This document shows positions 17,360-25,383 of a DNA stretch of 64,000 nucleotides, piece after piece. Positions within the stretch are counted from its first letter, which is position 1. Each line of letters begins with the position of its first letter. A model generated the notes under the pieces. The model worked only from the letters and a program-made list of their open reading frames with translations, had not been told where the DNA came from and searched no databases. This DNA comes from an uncultured Alteromonadaceae bacterium. GTDB taxonomy: Bacteria > Pseudomonadota > Gammaproteobacteria > Enterobacterales > Alteromonadaceae. The DNA is taken from positions 186,001 through 250,000 of the forward strand of contig CANNDC010000003.1 of assembly GCA_947503265.1 (NCBI GenBank), in the 5' to 3' direction. Made by a program: the position numbers and the translations under genes.

Positions 17360-18099
17360 CATTATTTTCATTGTTGTTGATAGCGCACTTCGTAGCTGAT
17401 TTTTATTTGCAAAAACACAGCTGGATTATGTGCAAAGTCAAAAATAAACAGCGCTCTATTGGTTTACTAAAACACATGATAGTTCACGTAATATTGACGA
17501 GCGTGGCTATCTTACTAAGCGGTATTACTCTGGATTATACTTCGCTAATCGCCCTAACTGTAATAATTGCCACACACTACCTTATTGACATTTGGAAAAC
17601 CTATCAGAGTTTCACCCTTAAAAACTTTCTTATCGATCAAGTTGGTCATCTGTTAATCATTGCGATCATCGCCAGTTGGTTGGGTGGGATCAGTTTGCAA
17701 CATGCTGCAGACACAATCATAGCTTTTTTTAATACCAAAACGCTGATGCTTATCGGTCTCTATCTATTTTTGTGCAAGCCGGTTTCTTTACTAATTACCT
17801 TGTCTCTAAGCACTTACACAAAGCAATTCGATGAATCAGAAAAAGCAAATGAGGGCTTGGCTTCAGCGGGCGAATTTATCGGTTATTTTGAAAGAGGCTT
17901 GATCGTAACCTTCATACTTCTGGAGCAATTTGCGGGTGTAGGTTTTCTGCTTGCAGCAAAAAGCGTATTTAGATTTGGTGATATGCGCAGACAGAGCGAC
18001 AGAAAACTAACAGAATATATCATGTTGGGCACACTGTTCAGTTTTAGCTTTGGTATCGGTGTTGGCAAACTCGCTGACTATTTACTAAGAAGCGTCTAA
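17356..18099 (+). CDS. DUF3307 inner-membrane protein
   Basis: About 247 residues with several transmembrane helices. The start LLLIAHFVADFYLQKHSWI and HYLIDIWK are characteristic of DUF3307, whose function is unknown. The frame opens at GTG 17338, but TTG 17356 is preferred: it overlaps the satD stop as TTGA and has GAGGA 7 nt before it. The SatD-like gene and this one form a coupled two-gene unit. The C-terminal half has more membrane segments and a charged loop (RFGDMRRQSDRKL). Confidence 0.8.
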   Translation: MTLFSLLLIAHFVADFYLQKHSWIMCKVKNKQRSIGLLKHMIVHVILTSVAILLSGITLDYTSLIALTVIIATHYLIDIWKTYQSFTLKNFLIDQVGHLLIIAIIASWLGGISLQHAADTIIAFFNTKTLMLIGLYLFLCKPVSLLITLSLSTYTKQFDESEKANEGLASAGEFIGYFERGLIVTFILLEQFAGVGFLLAAKSVFRFGDMRRQSDRKLTEYIMLGTLFSFSFGIGVGKLADYLLRSV

Positions 18100-18125
18100 C
18101 ACTATGTGTGAATGAGATTGACCTA

Positions 18126-18563
18126 ATGGCTAAAAACAAACCTCAGTTTTCTATCGAAAGTTATGGCATATATCAGAAGTGGAATAATAAAGGCAAGGGC
18201 TTACCTCAAATTCAGCAGGTTACCTCCATCGTGCCTGCTGAGATCGATATTGAATTCGGATTGATCCTGCATGCGAAAAAAGCCAAAGGTCTGCAGTTGA
18301 ATTGGTGTATTGAGCACCCAGACATTTGCGATACAAAGGGCCGACAAATGCAACCTTTTCACGACGATGTTTATGTACGAAATAATGATTGGAAATTCTA
18401 TTTAGGTGATACGATTTGGGCACCGATAGAAGACAAAACAGGCCCTTGGCGCATGTACATTAAATATAATGACGTAATAATTGCTGAACAAACTCTAGAA
18501 GTAACCTTGGATGATATAGAACAGCGAAATGAAAGCCAATTTTGGAAAAGACGTGGATTTTAA
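18126..18563 (+). CDS. DUF3859 domain protein
   Basis: About 145 residues of a soluble protein matching DUF3859: IESYGIYQKWNNK, PAEIDIEFG, LQLNWCIEHPDICD, VRNNDWKFYLGDTIWAPIE. No function is known for the family. Starts at GTG 18108 and ATG 18126 are both possible; the ATG gives the N-terminus most like family members (MAKNKPQFSIES). It lies close behind the DUF3307 gene on the same strand. Confidence 0.75.
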   Translation: MAKNKPQFSIESYGIYQKWNNKGKGLPQIQQVTSIVPAEIDIEFGLILHAKKAKGLQLNWCIEHPDICDTKGRQMQPFHDDVYVRNNDWKFYLGDTIWAPIEDKTGPWRMYIKYNDVIIAEQTLEVTLDDIEQRNESQFWKRRGF

Positions 18564-18594
18564 CCTAATCACTATTAATTCGGACGTTTAAGTC

Positions 18595-19530
18595 GTGTTT
18601 GAATCACTCCATTATGCATTACAAGTTACTTTGCCCATCAGTTTAATTATTGGTATTGGCATCTTGCTCAAGCGAATCGGCTGGATCGATGATGCATTTG
18701 CAAAATCGGGTTCCGATCTTGTATTTAACCTCACCCTACCCTGTTTGCTGTTTGTTAATATTTCTACCACTGACCTAACAACTCATTTTCCTACTTTACT
18801 TATAGTACTTGCCGGAAGTGTTATGACAGCTTCATTTTTGGTATTTCATTTCTTGGCATACGGTATTGCAAATAAACAAGCCCGAGGAGCATTTGTTCAA
18901 GGCGCTTGCCGAGGCAATATGGCGATAATAGGCTTAGCATTGTCGGTGAGTGCATTTGGGGAATCAGCGTTGTCTGTTGCATCTATGTACTTAGCTGCAA
19001 TGGTTATTCCGTTGAATTTGTTTTGCATATTGACACTGTATTACCACCAAGAAAAAACGCCTGAGTCGATGGAAGTGGCACGCAGTATTTTGACTAACCC
19101 ATTGGCGATTGCTATCACATTGGCTCTAGTAGTAGCCTTGCTGCCAGTGCGTATACCGAGTTTAATAACTGAAACAGGAAACTATTTGGCACGTATGACA
19201 TTGCCATTGGCGCTATTATGTGTCGGAGCCACTATTCGTTGGGAGGAGTTTCGTGCATCAAGTATTTTGTATTGGGCTATTTGCAGTAAAATCATCTTTA
19301 TCCCATTGATAGCGACAGTAGTGGGATTTTATTTCGGACTGAGAGATGAACAATTGGGCGTTTTGTTTATGATGACCGCAGCTCCGACAGCAGCTGCCGC
19401 TTACCCAATGGTCAGAAGCATTGGTGGTGATTACCATTTGACCGCTGCAATTATTGCCGGTAGTACTCTGATGTCTATCATTTCTTCCACAATAGGATTG
19501 TTTGTATTGCGATACTTACAGTGGGTTTAA
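18595..19530 (+). CDS. AEC (auxin efflux carrier) family transporter
   Basis: A 311-residue protein with about ten hydrophobic segments and AEC family features: LPISLIIGIGILLKRIGWID, FNLTLPCLLFVNIS near the start and AAPTAAAAYPMV near the end. Bacterial AEC members export or import small organic acids such as malate or malonate; the substrate here is unknown. Start is GTG at 18595. The palindromic repeat array follows. Confidence 0.85.
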   Translation: MFESLHYALQVTLPISLIIGIGILLKRIGWIDDAFAKSGSDLVFNLTLPCLLFVNISTTDLTTHFPTLLIVLAGSVMTASFLVFHFLAYGIANKQARGAFVQGACRGNMAIIGLALSVSAFGESALSVASMYLAAMVIPLNLFCILTLYYHQEKTPESMEVARSILTNPLAIAITLALVVALLPVRIPSLITETGNYLARMTLPLALLCVGATIRWEEFRASSILYWAICSKIIFIPLIATVVGFYFGLRDEQLGVLFMMTAAPTAAAAYPMVRSIGGDYHLTAAIIAGSTLMSIISSTIGLFVLRYLQWV

Positions 19531-19619
19531 ATTCTTTTAGTCTTTAAGTGCTTTATACACCACAATTAAAAAGCAAATCAGTGAAAGCAGCATCGAAACA
19601 TCATCATTGTTTAGAAAGG

Positions 19620-19729
19620 AAAGCATGGTAAGTCTAAAAAATTTCAACTGTACGAAGACATGGATGTCGCAGTCCAAGCGCACAGGGAAGTCTTGCAGCG
19701 TGTTGGAATTTTTAGACTTGCCAGGCTTT
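19620..19729. repeat. Palindromic element type I, copy 1
   Basis: Arms at 19620-19648 and 19702-19729 are inverted copies (AAAGCATGGTAAGTCTAAAA against its mirror), about 28 bp each, around a core with ACATGGATGTCGCAGTCC. The right arm has a few changes. Confidence 0.8.
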
Positions 19730-19778
19730 ATACCCCGATGCTCAAACTTGCTGTCTAGAATTAAAACCCAACGAGAAT

Positions 19779-19888
19779 GGAGGTAATTAACTAGTTCCTT
19801 GCGAGGACGCCGTGAATACGTCCGTGTAGGCTCGGCACCCACATCCCTGTGGGTGGACGCCATCGCAATCAACTAATTTATTTCCTCC
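19779..19888. repeat. Palindromic element type II, copy 1
   Basis: Imperfect inverted arms of about 26 bp (GGAGGTAATTAACTAGTT at 19779 and its mirror ending at 19888) enclose a GC-rich core with a perfect hairpin CACCCACA-TCCC-TGTGGGTG at 19836-19855. No coding signal. Confidence 0.8.
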
Positions 19889-19957
19889 CCAGATACTCCG
19901 CAAAGCTGTTCACTTTAACTTATCTTTTCTCAAAAAAAGAATCAAAGTTTGGGAAGG

Positions 19958-20066
19958 AAAGCATGGTAAGTCTAAAAATTTCAACTGTACGAAGACATGG
20001 ATGTCGTAGTCCAAGCGCATAGGGATATTTTACAGCGTGTTGGAATTTTTAGACTTACTATGCTTT
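19958..20066. repeat. Palindromic element type I, copy 2
   Basis: The best preserved copy: 28-bp arms (19958-19985 and 20039-20066) with 26 of 28 positions matching, around a 53-bp core. It resembles a small MITE or REP-like unit without a gene. Confidence 0.85.
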
Positions 20067-20285
20067 ATACACTGAAGTTAAAACGACAAGCCCGGCAGCA
20101 TGGATGCTTTCACGGCGGGTTAAAATATTTTAAACCTTGCTACACTTTATACACAGATGTTAAAACATGTATGTCGTAGTCCAAGCGCACAGGGATGTTT
20201 TATAGCGTGTTGGAATTTTTAGACTTGCCAGGCTTTATACCCCGATGATCAAACTTGCTGTCTAGAATTAAAACCCAACGAGAAT

Positions 20286-20395
20286 GGAGGTAATTAACTA
20301 GTTCCTTGCGAGGTCGCCGTATATACGTCCGTGTAGGCTCGGCACCCACATCCCTGTGGGTGGACGCCATCGCAATTAACTAATTCATTTCCTCC
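20286..20395. repeat. Palindromic element type II, copy 2
   Basis: Near-identical to the copy at 19779-19888, displaced by 507 bp, including the same CACCCACA-TCCC-TGTGGGTG hairpin (20343-20362). It follows a partial type I copy (right arm near 20210-20236). Confidence 0.8.
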
Positions 20396-20472
20396 CCAGA
20401 AACCCCTCAAGTCTGTTCAAATCTATTAATCTCTTTTCTAGAAAAACGCAACGATGTTTGGAAAGGAAAGCA

Positions 20473-21849
20473 TCACCTAGGCGGGAACATGCCTCCCATA
20501 CCACCTGGTGGCATCATTCCTTTCATATTGCGCATCATTTTCTTCATGCCGCCACCGGACATTTTCTTCATCATTTTTTGCATCTGCATAAATTGTTTCA
20601 ACAAACGGTTCACATCTTGAATTTGCGTACCTGAACCAGCTGCGATTCGGCGTTTTCGAGAGCCTTTGATCACGTCTGGACGTTGTCTTTCACCAGGAGT
20701 CATGGAATTGATAATGGCTTCCATTTGATCAAATTGCTTGTCATTGGCTTTGTCTTTGATTTGTGCAGACATATTGCCCATGCCCGGCATCTTATCCATC
20801 AAACCCATCATGCCGCCCATATTGCGCATTTGTTCAAGTTGCTCTTTGAAGTCTTGGAGATCAAAACCTTTGCCTTTCTGAACTTTGGCTGCAAGTTTTT
20901 GCGCTTTGTTTTTATCAACTTTTCGTTCTACTTCCTCGATCAAGCTGAGTACATCACCCATACCGAGAATACGGGAAGCAAGTCGCTCAGGATGGAAAGG
21001 CTCTAACGCATCAAGTTTCTCTCCCATCCCCATAAATTTGATCGGTTTACCTGTTATTTTCCTGACTGATAATGCCGCGCCGCCTCTAGCATCACCATCG
21101 GCTTTGGTCAGAATCACCCCAGTCAAAGGAAGCGCTTCGTTAAACGCTTTTGCGGTATTAGCAGCATCTTGCCCGGTCATTGCATCTACAACAAACAAGG
21201 TTTCAATTGGGTTGACGGCTTCATGCAGAGATTTAATTTCTCCCATCATTTCGCCATCAACATGCAATCTGCCGGCTGTATCGACAAGTAACACATCAAA
21301 GAATTGCTTTTTAGCATGGTCGATTGCTGATTCAGCGATATCAACGGGGCGCTGTAAACTGCTAGATGGGAAAAACTCAACACCAACATCTTCGGCTAGG
21401 GTTTGTAGTTGTTTGATCGCTGCGGGGCGGTATACATCTGCACTTACCACCAGCACTTTCTTTTTTTCTCGTTCTTTTAAGAATTTTGCCAGTTTACCAA
21501 CACTTGTCGTCTTACCTGCACCCTGCAAACCGGCCATCAATACTACTGCCGGTGGCTGGGCTGCTAAGTTTAAGGTTTCATTCGCCTGCCCCATAACAGA
21601 TTCAAGCTCAGACTGGACGATTTTAATAAACATCTGACCTGGTTTGAGGCTTTTAGCAACTTCAGTCCCAACAGCACGCTCTTTGACCTGTGCAACAAAA
21701 TCCCTGACAACTGGCAGGGCAACATCGGCCTCCAATAATGCCATCCGCACTTCACGCAAAGTATCTTTAATATTATCGTCGGTTAGTCTGCCTTTTCCGC
21801 TGATATCGCGGAGTGTTTTGCCTAGGCGTTCGGTAAGGTTCTCAAACAT
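20473..21849 (-). CDS. ffh: Signal recognition particle protein Ffh (SRP54)
   Basis: 458 residues, close to the E. coli length. N domain (LTERLGKTLRDISG), GTPase G domain with GLQGAGKTTSVGKLA, DTAGRLHVDGEMM and TKADGDARGGAALS, and a methionine-rich M domain (about 300-458, repeated MGGMMGL, MQKMMKKMSGG) that binds 4.5S RNA and signal sequences. It delivers inner-membrane proteins to FtsY. It is divergent from ypjD. The repeat array lies just after its stop. Confidence 0.97.
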   Translation of the reverse strand: MFENLTERLGKTLRDISGKGRLTDDNIKDTLREVRMALLEADVALPVVRDFVAQVKERAVGTEVAKSLKPGQMFIKIVQSELESVMGQANETLNLAAQPPAVVLMAGLQGAGKTTSVGKLAKFLKEREKKKVLVVSADVYRPAAIKQLQTLAEDVGVEFFPSSSLQRPVDIAESAIDHAKKQFFDVLLVDTAGRLHVDGEMMGEIKSLHEAVNPIETLFVVDAMTGQDAANTAKAFNEALPLTGVILTKADGDARGGAALSVRKITGKPIKFMGMGEKLDALEPFHPERLASRILGMGDVLSLIEEVERKVDKNKAQKLAAKVQKGKGFDLQDFKEQLEQMRNMGGMMGLMDKMPGMGNMSAQIKDKANDKQFDQMEAIINSMTPGERQRPDVIKGSRKRRIAAGSGTQIQDVNRLLKQFMQMQKMMKKMSGGGMKKMMRNMKGMMPPGGMGGMFPPR

Positions 21850-22035
21850 GTATAAAAAAGTCCTAAAATTGAGTGTTAACTCTGATTGCCGAGAGTATAG
21901 CGAATGTCTACTAATATAAGAACCTTCTGGGCATCTTCAACAGAAATTTATCAAACTAGATCCTATTTACTGGTTTTACCTATATACTTTATCCTCGGTT
22001 AGTCTAGCGGGCCTATCTTTTTTCTGGAGTTACAT

Positions 22036-22827
22036 GTGATATTGGGACTTATCTGCGTAATATTTTATCTGGCAGCAGCTGGCGTGATTGCGTCTAGATT
22101 ATTTCATCATCAAGGGCCGAACCCTAAACTCAGTGCCATACCCGCGTTGATTGCCATTCTTGTCCACGCATACCTATTAAATACTGGCATTTTACAAGAC
22201 CCCGGACAAAATATGAGCATGGTGAATGTAGCATCACTGATTGCTTGGGTTATCGCGTTAACAATGACAATTGCGTCTTTTTCTTTAGCCAATGCTATTT
22301 TATTGCCCGTGGTTTATGGTTTTAGTGCGTTAATCGTATTGATTGGTGTATTCGTCCCTAGTTCACACATCATGCAAATAGATGTTCGCCCGGCGTTAAT
22401 TATCCACATTGTTCTTGCCTTATTTGCTTATGGTTGCTTAATAATCGCGTTTCTATATGCATTACAACTTTCTTATATCAATACAAAGCTGAAAGAGAAA
22501 AAAGCGTCTTTGCTGCACTCCTCGTTACCTCCGTTAATGACAGTTGAAAGTATATTTTTCAAATTATTGTTTGCGGGAACTGTGTTACTTACCTTGTCGT
22601 TAGCGAGCGGCTTTGCTTTTCTCGATGACATGCTGGCAAAAGAACAAGCACACAAAACCGTACTTTCCGTCATAGCTTGGGTAATCTATTGTATTACTTT
22701 AGTAGGGCACAACAGATGGGGATGGCGAGGAAAATCTGTTATTACTGCAACGGTTGTTGGTGCCTGTTTATTAACCTTGGCCTATTTTGGCAGCCGTTTT
22801 GTTCGAGAAGTCTTGATAAATGCTTGA
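22036..22827 (+). CDS. ypjD: CcsA/YpjD-type inner-membrane protein (cytochrome c assembly family)
   Basis: 263 residues with about eight hydrophobic segments, matching E. coli YpjD in size and in position between ffh and a CorB/CNNM gene. The family shares the heme-handling fold of CcsA/CcmC: HIVLALFAYGCL, LASGFAFLDDM, TVLSVIAWVIY and VGHNRWGWRGK carry candidate His ligands. Its role here is unknown; a link to Mg/Co efflux has been reported for the enteric locus. Start is GTG 22036 with TGGAG 5 nt upstream. Confidence 0.88.
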   Translation: MILGLICVIFYLAAAGVIASRLFHHQGPNPKLSAIPALIAILVHAYLLNTGILQDPGQNMSMVNVASLIAWVIALTMTIASFSLANAILLPVVYGFSALIVLIGVFVPSSHIMQIDVRPALIIHIVLALFAYGCLIIAFLYALQLSYINTKLKEKKASLLHSSLPPLMTVESIFFKLLFAGTVLLTLSLASGFAFLDDMLAKEQAHKTVLSVIAWVIYCITLVGHNRWGWRGKSVITATVVGACLLTLAYFGSRFVREVLINA

Positions 22828-22884
22828 ATACTTGCTCGGAACCACCTACATTTCACACTGAGCCATAGCAAAGGAACTTCCTAG

Positions 22885-24177
22885 TTGGACGACATATCGA
22901 CGAGTACGTTATTTATACTACTCGGCATTCTAATTTTTTTATCAGCTTACTTTTCTAGTTCTGAGACCGGCATGATGTCGATCAACAGATACCGACTTAA
23001 ACACTTGGAAAACGAAGGGCACAAAGGTGCAATTCGTGTTGAAAAGCTCTTAAAAAGACCCGACCGATTGATCGGATTGATATTAATCGGCAATAACCTA
23101 GTCAATATCGCAGCGGCTTCAATAGCAACTATCGTGTGTTTACGTCTGTTTGGTGACGTTTGGGGATTAGCCATTGCGAACTTTGGCCTTACGTTTGTCA
23201 TTTTAGTGTTTGCTGAAGTGACACCAAAAACGCTTGCGGCCTTGTATCCCGAGAAAATAGCCTTCCCTAGCTCTGTCATTTTGCTGCCTCTAATGATCAT
23301 CATGTATCCGCTAGTTTATTTTATCAACGGTATATGTAACGGTCTTCTTAAGATATTGCGAATTAATCCGGTGAATGACGAAGGTAAAAACCTCAGTAGG
23401 GAAGAATTAAGAACTGTTGTGCATGAAGCTGGTGCGTTAATTCCACAGAAACACCAAGATATGTTGGTTGGAATACTAGATCTAGAAAAAGTCACGGCAG
23501 AGGACATTATGATCCCTCGTAGCGAAATTGTATCGATAGATATAAACGATGACTGGAGAGATATTCAACGCCAACTGATTAACGCACAACACACTCGTGT
23601 TTTGTTGTATCGCGATAGCATTGATGATGCAGTAGGCTTTGTACACATGCGCGATGCACTTAGGCTTCTGTCCAAAGATCAATTCAGCAAGGCAACCCTA
23701 TTAAGGGCGGTTAGAGAAATTTACTTTGCTCCTGAATCAATTCCATTGCACAAACTAATGTACCAATTCCAGCAGGCCAAAGAGCGTATTGGATTAGTCG
23801 TCGATGAATATGGCGACATTCAAGGCCTAGTGACCTTGGAAGATATTCTTGAAGAAATCATTGGCGACTTCACTACAAGTATCGCACCAGATTATTCTAA
23901 AGAAGCACATGTGCAGCAAGATGGCAGTGTATTAGTGGATGGTAGTGCAAATTTAAGAGAATTAAATAAAGAAATGGATTGGTCATTTCCGACTGAAGGG
24001 CCAAAAACACTCAACGGGCTTATCTTAGAACACCTTGAAGACATTCCTGATGCCAATATCAGTATGCGCTTAGCTGGTTATCCCATTGAAATCATTGAGA
24101 TAAAAGACAACATGATCAAAACCGTGCGTGTTTTACCCGCTTATTACAGTCATCCTCCCGAAGATCTTAATAGCTAA
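22885..24177 (+). CDS. CNNM/CorC-family transporter (CorB/YfjD-like)
   Basis: 430 residues in the usual order: CNNM (DUF21) membrane domain with a short N-terminal helix and three more (about 1-190; SSSETGMMSINRYRLKHL is the family signature), a CBS pair (about 195-330, EDIMIPRSEIV, GLVVDEYGDIQGLVTLEDIL) and a C-terminal CorC/HlyC domain (about 345-425). The family moves or senses Mg2+/Co2+. Gene order ffh|ypjD-corB is the same as in enterics. Start is TTG 22885 behind AAGGAA. Confidence 0.9.
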   Translation: MDDISTSTLFILLGILIFLSAYFSSSETGMMSINRYRLKHLENEGHKGAIRVEKLLKRPDRLIGLILIGNNLVNIAAASIATIVCLRLFGDVWGLAIANFGLTFVILVFAEVTPKTLAALYPEKIAFPSSVILLPLMIIMYPLVYFINGICNGLLKILRINPVNDEGKNLSREELRTVVHEAGALIPQKHQDMLVGILDLEKVTAEDIMIPRSEIVSIDINDDWRDIQRQLINAQHTRVLLYRDSIDDAVGFVHMRDALRLLSKDQFSKATLLRAVREIYFAPESIPLHKLMYQFQQAKERIGLVVDEYGDIQGLVTLEDILEEIIGDFTTSIAPDYSKEAHVQQDGSVLVDGSANLRELNKEMDWSFPTEGPKTLNGLILEHLEDIPDANISMRLAGYPIEIIEIKDNMIKTVRVLPAYYSHPPEDLNS

Positions 24178-24189
24178 CACCAATGTGCC

Positions 24190-24375
24190 TTAAGGCGTGT
24201 TACTCTTTTCTTTTCGATTCAATAAAATTTTCTGTTTTAACCCTTCTACGTTTTTATTGAGCTTAGTGAGGCGATCGAAAATGAACTGAAGCTCATCATC
24301 ATGAGTCAGTTCATCATTCGCGACATGATATTCTAAAACTTGCTGCAAATTTGCCAGCAAACTTTTATCAGACAT
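24190..24375 (-). CDS. Small acidic helical protein, 61 aa
   Basis: No family recognised. The predicted protein is soluble and helical (LLANLQQVLEYHVANDELTHDDELQ, FIFDRLTKLNKNVEGLKQKI), with a possible coiled-coil second half. A strong ribosome site GAGGAGAGG lies 4 nt before the ATG, which argues for a real gene. It sits convergent with the CorB-like gene. Confidence 0.6.
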   Translation of the reverse strand: MSDKSLLANLQQVLEYHVANDELTHDDELQFIFDRLTKLNKNVEGLKQKILLNRKEKSNTP

Positions 24376-24658
24376 TTGGCCTCTCCTCTCTAATAACCTG
24401 AGGTGTGGATAAGAGGTGTTGGCTGTTTATAAACTTATTCTATGTTTCAATATGTTAAGTGGAAGCGATGCAGCATTTTCTACCTTCTTCAGGGAGAATA
24501 GTGGGATTTGCGCTCCTTTCAAGTCGTTCACACAGTTGTCTAGTCACTCTAAACGCTTAGTGGACAACGCAGAAAGGGGCACAAATAGCGCTGTTATCAT
24601 GCACGGCTTATCCAAACCTCAGGTTACTTTGTTATCGGAAGTAGAAAGAAAACCTAAA

Positions 24659-25153
24659 TCACTCTGGCGTAAAAACTTTGATCAATTTTCCGCTAGAAGC
24701 ACTCACATCATAGTCAACACAAGCAATTTCGCCGGTGGCGAATATCATTGAATGCTGAATTGTGCAGAGTTCATCAAGCAAATAACTGATAAGAGGTAGA
24801 TGACTAACGAGTAAAACACTCTCTATTTTTGGACTATCCAGTAGCAGCGCATCTATATTTCGATGCGCAACAAATGCATTCCCAGAAGGCGTAATTTCTT
24901 CAGTATCAAAAACCGTCGCCGATAACAAATTACCGGTATCAATATGCTCTGACATGCATGCATGAGTCTGCTGAGCTCTAACAAAAGGACTGACAAGAGA
25001 ATGATTAATTTTTAAGTCGTGAGTAGAAATGAATTCGCTTAACCATTTCGCTGATTGGACTGATTGCGCTTTTCCCATAGAGGAAAGTTGTCTATTACTA
25101 TCATTATGCACAGCGGAAACCGCGTCGCCGTGACGCATAATAAAAATGTACAT
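24659..25153 (-). CDS. sixA: Phosphohistidine phosphatase SixA
   Basis: 164 residues, the length of E. coli SixA, with the catalytic RHG motif at the start (FIMRHGDAVS), LSSMGKAQSVQSAKWL and SHLPLIS, all of the histidine phosphatase superfamily. SixA removes phosphate from His residues of phosphotransfer proteins (ArcB, PtsN-related NPr). It is divergent from the M16 peptidase. The 283 bp up to the small protein gene show nothing more. Confidence 0.92.
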   Translation of the reverse strand: MYIFIMRHGDAVSAVHNDSNRQLSSMGKAQSVQSAKWLSEFISTHDLKINHSLVSPFVRAQQTHACMSEHIDTGNLLSATVFDTEEITPSGNAFVAHRNIDALLLDSPKIESVLLVSHLPLISYLLDELCTIQHSMIFATGEIACVDYDVSASSGKLIKVFTPE

Positions 25154-25383
25154 TAAATTGAGCCCAGATTATGCTTTTTTTGGTAGTTCTTTGTATAGTA
25201 AAGTTGAATTGTAAGAAAATACATAGCTTTCAGCAGAAAATTGCAACTAAACCGCCTTTGATTGGCATTTGTCATTGAAACTACACATCGCTTAACGAAA
25301 TTGTGGATGGAAGTTAATAATCCCTTGTGCGAAAAGGACCGTACCTATCTTTTATGTTTGAAAACAGTTCGAGGCTAGATTAG

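Larger units (their letters stand above)
19614..20459. repeat. Tandem array of composite palindromic repeats, non-coding
   Basis: Two unequal units, each beginning with a GGAAAGCAT-containing motif (19614-19626, 19951-19964) and followed by a third copy at 20458-20474, fill the gap between the AEC gene and ffh. The units share blocks of high identity, for example about 230 bp near 19663-19895 and 20171-20402, offset by 507-508 bp. Inside are the palindromic elements listed separately. The pattern is that of an amplified interspersed repeat. The open frames across it are by-products of the repeat. Confidence 0.85.

Noticed and set aside
19537..19872. Open frame of 111 codons on the minus strand
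   Set aside because: It runs through the palindromic repeat array; its sequence follows the repeat units, and no ribosome site or family is seen.
20885..21637. Long open frame of 250 codons opposite ffh
   Set aside because: Shadow of the ffh gene on the other strand; composition is Ser/Ala/Thr-rich as expected of antisense frames.
24416..24751. Open frame of 111 codons on the plus strand
   Set aside because: It overlaps the 3' end of sixA on the other strand, lacks a ribosome site and shows no protein-like composition.
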